Shown here: positions 6,790-8,017 of the stretch, piece by piece
Layout of the letters: each line of letters opens with the position of its first letter
Position numbering within the stretch: the stretch's first letter is position 1
Program-made: the position numbers and the translations under genes
The notes under the pieces: model-generated
The model's input: the letters and a program-made list of their open reading frames with translations, nothing else
What the model was told of the DNA's origin: nothing
Databases searched by the model: none
Source: an uncultured Bacillota bacterium
GTDB lineage: Bacteria > Bacillota_I > Bacilli_A > RF39 > UBA660
DNA length: 8,017 nt
Assembly: GCA_947165195.1 (NCBI GenBank)
Contig: CAMUZJ010000047.1
Span: 1-8,017 of the forward strand
Direction: 5' to 3'

Positions 6790-7518
6790 TTACATAATCT
6801 TATTTAATTTTATATTAATTACATATTCCTCTTCACCATTATTAGCATAATTAATGATAAATGTACCAGAGCTTACTTCCGTATCTCCTTGTTTATCTAC
6901 ATAAGTTCCACTAATCGTATAGATATCTAAAGTTTTATCATAATCTACAAAGTTAGCTTCTAATACTCTATCGATACTTACTTCTCCCCAAGTACTATCC
7001 CATCCTACATAGCCAACTCCTAAGACACCATCTACTACACTTTTTTGAGTATAAGCTTGCATATCTAATGAGTAGTTTTCGTCACTTCCATATATTTTTA
7101 TATATTGATCACGATATTCTTTTTCTGTAACATATGGGAAGTGAATTGTTCCTTCACTCCAGGTAATATTTCCATTTTTTTCTAAAATTGAGTTAACTAA
7201 GTCTAATCGCTTTCTAGAATTACTTAGTAAATCTACTCCACTATCTGTATTAGGATCATATCTATAAAGTAGAAAATGTCCTAAATCCGTATTAATTCTA
7301 TCGCTTACAACTAACATATTTGTTGGTACATTAGAAGTAACCATCTTTCCACCTTGTACTTCCTGTTTAGGTGTAGGTTCTTCTGTTTTAAACATTACAT
7401 TATAAAAGTTAATAGAAAGTCCTATCAAAATAAATAATAATCCTAAAATAACTAATACAGTAGAAATCGGATTCTTTTTAAAATTTACAATTTCTCTTAA
7501 TTCACTTAAACTCTTCAT
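6790..7518 (-). CDS. Unknown single-pass membrane protein with a large extracytoplasmic domain
   Basis: I do not recognise this family. From ATG 7518 it has 242 residues: a short charged N-terminus (MKSLSELREIVNFKK), one hydrophobic segment at about 18-39 (ISTVLVILGLLFILIGLSI), a Pro/Thr/Glu-containing linker at about 44-60, then an external domain of about 180 residues rich in Tyr, Asp and predicted beta strands. That domain ends SGTFIINYANNGEEEYVINI. No lipobox, cleavable signal site, catalytic motif or Cys pair stands out. Topology is N-in, C-out. The longer frame from ATG 7533 is rejected because the only good Shine-Dalgarno, GGAGG at 7531-7527, overlaps that codon and is 8 nt before ATG 7518. 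The gene has its own promoter. It is upstream of the cation ATPase by 89 bp, but a functional link is not shown. Confidence 0.8.
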   Translation of the reverse strand: MKSLSELREIVNFKKNPISTVLVILGLLFILIGLSINFYNVMFKTEEPTPKQEVQGGKMVTSNVPTNMLVVSDRINTDLGHFLLYRYDPNTDSGVDLLSNSRKRLDLVNSILEKNGNITWSEGTIHFPYVTEKEYRDQYIKIYGSDENYSLDMQAYTQKSVVDGVLGVGYVGWDSTWGEVSIDRVLEANFVDYDKTLDIYTISGTYVDKQGDTEVSSGTFIINYANNGEEEYVINIKLNKIM

Positions 7519-7526
7519 AATCAAAA

Positions 7527-7531
7527 CCTCC
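7527..7531 (-). promoter_or_regulatory. Ribosome binding site deciding the start of the unknown membrane protein
   Basis: GGAGG lies 8 nt before ATG 7518. The upstream in-frame ATG 7533 overlaps this site and is preceded only by A/T bases, so 7518 is the likely start. Confidence 0.75.
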
Positions 7532-7548
7532 ATATTTTTATACTCATT

Positions 7549-7578
7549 ATTATAGTATCATATTTTTGTAAATTTAAA
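7549..7578 (-). promoter_or_regulatory. Promoter of the unknown membrane protein gene
   Basis: A perfect -10 box, TATAAT (7554-7549), is preceded by a weak -35 TTTAAA (7578-7573) with an 18-bp spacer. It sits after the upp terminator and would give a leader of about 24 nt before ATG 7518. The region is A+T-rich, so chance matches are possible, but the position suits a separate transcription unit. Confidence 0.5.
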
Positions 7579-7601
7579 AAGAAATCTTTCTAAAATTTAA
7601 A

Positions 7602-7626
7602 AAGTAGACACTTTATATGCCTACTT
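7602..7626 (-). terminator. Rho-independent terminator of upp
   Basis: Five nt after the upp stop codon the minus strand forms AAGTAGGCAT / GTGTCTACTT, a 10-bp stem with two G-U pairs and a 5-nt loop (ATAAA), followed by TTTAAATTTT. The run of T is interrupted, so efficiency is uncertain. The position directly behind the stop codon and ahead of a new promoter supports the call. Confidence 0.65.
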
Positions 7627-7631
7627 CATTT

Positions 7632-8017
7632 TTATTTTGTTCCAAATATTCTATCTCCTGCATCTCCAAGGCCTGGAACAATATATTTGTTTTCATTTAA
7701 GTAATTATCTATATGAGCACAATATATTTTTACATCCGGATGATTTTTAGTAACTACTTCTAATCCTTCCGGTGCAGCAATAATACATAAAAATTTTATT
7801 TTTTTCACACCTTTTTGTTTTAAAAGATCAATTGCATCGATTGCACTTCCACCGGTTGCTAACATTGGATCTAGTAAAATAACTTCTCTATTTTCAATAT
7901 CCTTTGGCACTTTAAAGAAATAATTGACTGGTTTAAAAGTCTCTTCATCTCTATACATTCCAATATGGCCAATCTTGGCATTAGGAATTACACTAATTAC
8001 TCCATCAAGAAGACCCA
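7632..8017 (-). CDS. upp: Uracil phosphoribosyltransferase, 5' end outside window
   Basis: The frame stays open to the right edge and shows the last 127 residues of a protein usually about 209 long, so the ATG at 7958 is internal. The enzyme condenses uracil with PRPP to UMP and pyrophosphate in the cytoplasm (pyrimidine salvage). Visible signatures are GLLDGVISVIPNAKIGHIGM with RDEETFKPV, the PRPP-binding loop LLDPMLATGGSA, the CIIAAPEGLE segment, and the highly conserved C-terminal end YIVPGLGDAGDRIFGTK, which carries the uracil-contacting residues in the family. Nothing is missing in the visible part. A hairpin terminator follows the TAA stop, so it does not obviously share an mRNA with the next gene. 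Confidence 0.96.
   Translation of the reverse strand, partial: GLLDGVISVIPNAKIGHIGMYRDEETFKPVNYFFKVPKDIENREVILLDPMLATGGSAIDAIDLLKQKGVKKIKFLCIIAAPEGLEVVTKNHPDVKIYCAHIDNYLNENKYIVPGLGDAGDRIFGTK

Noticed and set aside
6740..6790. Resemblance of GAGGTGCGG to the lysine riboswitch start.
   Set aside because: The gap of about 90 nt is far too short for a lysine riboswitch, and none of its later conserved segments are present.
7519..7533. ATG 7533 as start of the unknown membrane protein.
   Set aside because: It overlaps the GGAGG that is correctly spaced for ATG 7518 and has no Shine-Dalgarno of its own.
7632..7958. A short 108-residue phosphoribosyltransferase starting at ATG 7958.
   Set aside because: The frame continues upstream to the window edge with conserved uracil phosphoribosyltransferase sequence (GLLDGVISVIPNAKIGHIG), so that Met is internal.
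1..8017. Reassigned TGA (genetic code 4), considered because no gene ends in TGA and the DNA is very A+T-rich.
   Set aside because: Every Trp codon checked is TGG, no in-frame TGA occurs in the genes, and six stop codons are too few to be informative.

Overview
This is a strongly A+T-rich window in which every recognisable gene lies on the minus strand, so transcription runs from the high to the low coordinates. The gene content suggests a low-GC Gram-positive bacterium of the Bacillota, most likely class Bacilli in the broad sense or a related gut-associated lineage. The main reasons are AGGAGG-type Shine-Dalgarno sites, TATAAT -10 boxes, and the gene trio transketolase / SirA-like / YneF (UPF0154). 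That trio is the same neighbourhood as Bacillus subtilis tkt-yneE(sirA)-yneF. Every visible Trp codon I checked is TGG. All six visible stop codons are TAA or TAG, so the sequence neither needs nor excludes a reassigned TGA. No mobile element, CRISPR array, tRNA, rRNA or phage gene is visible.

Layout in the direction of transcription:
(1) 8017-7632: the 3' part of upp (uracil phosphoribosyltransferase), ending in a hairpin terminator.
(2) 7518-6790: a single-pass membrane protein of unknown family behind its own TATAAT promoter.
(3) 6774-6740: a compact, unusually G+C-rich hairpin in the short gap before the next gene.
(4) 6700-4082: a full-length type II P-type cation ATPase, Ca2+-pump-like.
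(5) 4044-2053: transketolase starting at TTG, with an extended -10 promoter overlapping the end of the ATPase gene.
(6) 1996-1571: a SirA-like small protein.
(7) 1532-1323: a YneF/UPF0154 membrane protein, followed by an A+U-rich hairpin terminator.
(8) 1246 to the left edge: most of a membrane-anchored protein with a zinc-metallopeptidase HEXXH...E signature, running out of the window.

The tkt-sirA-yneF block looks like one transcription unit: the promoter is before tkt, the gaps are short and a terminator follows yneF. Transketolase feeds the non-oxidative pentose phosphate pathway, and so ribose-5-phosphate and PRPP. Upp uses PRPP for uracil salvage, but it is a separate transcription unit and the adjacency may be coincidental. 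The SirA-like protein would act on replication initiation through DnaA if it does what its Bacillus relative does.

I see no convincing undescribed multi-gene system. The items most worth following up are the membrane-anchored gluzincin at the left edge, the SirA homologue in its ancestral neighbourhood, the structured element ahead of the cation ATPase, and the unidentified membrane protein. Two start codons are moved from the longest-ORF choice on the strength of Shine-Dalgarno placement: the SirA-like gene and the unknown membrane protein.
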